Of a DNA stretch of 6,305 nt, positions 6,290 to 6,305 are shown piece after piece. Origin of the DNA: an uncultured Flavobacteriaceae bacterium (lineage in GTDB: Bacteria; Bacteroidota; Bacteroidia; Flavobacteriales; Flavobacteriaceae); the NCBI GenBank assembly GCA_945788155.1, contig CALZKX010000111.1, positions 1 through 6,305 of the forward strand, written 5' to 3'. Numbering within the stretch: the stretch's first letter is position 1; every line of letters starts with the position of its first letter. The position numbers and the translations under genes are program-made. The notes under the pieces were generated by a model. The model saw only the letters and a list, made by a program, of their open reading frames with translations, was not told the DNA's origin and searched no databases.

Positions 6290-6305
6290 ATGAAACATTT
6301 AACCG
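6290..6305 (+). CDS. Probable start of a downstream gene (partial, 5 codons)
   Basis: An ATG at 6290 is preceded by TTTAAAAAA, an A-rich leader typical of Bacteroidota start sites, and opens MKHLT before the window ends. The same ATGAAACAT opening is used by the three exported proteins in this window, so an N-terminal signal peptide is plausible. The gap to the DUF5686 stop is 23 bp with no promoter or terminator, suggesting co-transcription. Only 16 bases are seen; function cannot be judged. Confidence 0.45.

Overview
The window looks like a piece of chromosome from a member of the Bacteroidota, most likely a (marine-type) flavobacterium. The evidence is the AT-rich sequence, the absence of Shine-Dalgarno sites, A-rich leaders before start codons, Bacteroidota-type promoter boxes (TAnnTTTG), and families typical of the phylum: a secreted protein with a carboxypeptidase-regulatory-like domain plus a DUF5686 barrel, and a DUF6503-like lipoprotein. 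Species cannot be named from the sequence.

Layout: (1) Positions 1-1599, minus strand: a two-gene operon. deoC (deoxyribose-phosphate aldolase, long animal-like type, GTG start) is followed after 10 bp by the first 201 codons of an ALDH16-type aldehyde dehydrogenase, which runs off the left edge. DERA releases acetaldehyde from 2-deoxyribose-5-phosphate, and the dehydrogenase could oxidise that acetaldehyde or a related aldehyde. (2) Positions 1600-1832: divergent intergenic region with one promoter-like box for each direction. (3) Positions 1833-2348, plus strand: small secreted histidine phosphatase. It converges, with only 2 bp between stop codons, on (4) 2351-3091, minus strand: a lipoprotein of DUF6503 type. 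(5) Positions 3092-3178: compact divergent promoter region. (6) Positions 3179-3637, plus strand: smpB, the tmRNA-binding protein of trans-translation, possibly made from an almost leaderless mRNA, with a small AT-rich hairpin over its stop codon. (7) Positions 3638-3803: intergenic region with a promoter-like box. (8) Positions 3804-6266, plus strand: an 820-residue outer-membrane protein with an N-terminal carboxypeptidase-regulatory-like domain and a DUF5686 barrel. (9) Position 6290 onward: the probable first codons of another gene, cut by the right edge.

Apart from deoC-ALDH16 the genes do not form an obvious pathway. They are a housekeeping RNA-quality-control factor among envelope proteins. 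I see no mobile element, CRISPR array, rRNA or tRNA and no convincing new system. The most interesting feature is the pairing of an animal-like DERA with an ALDH16 enzyme.
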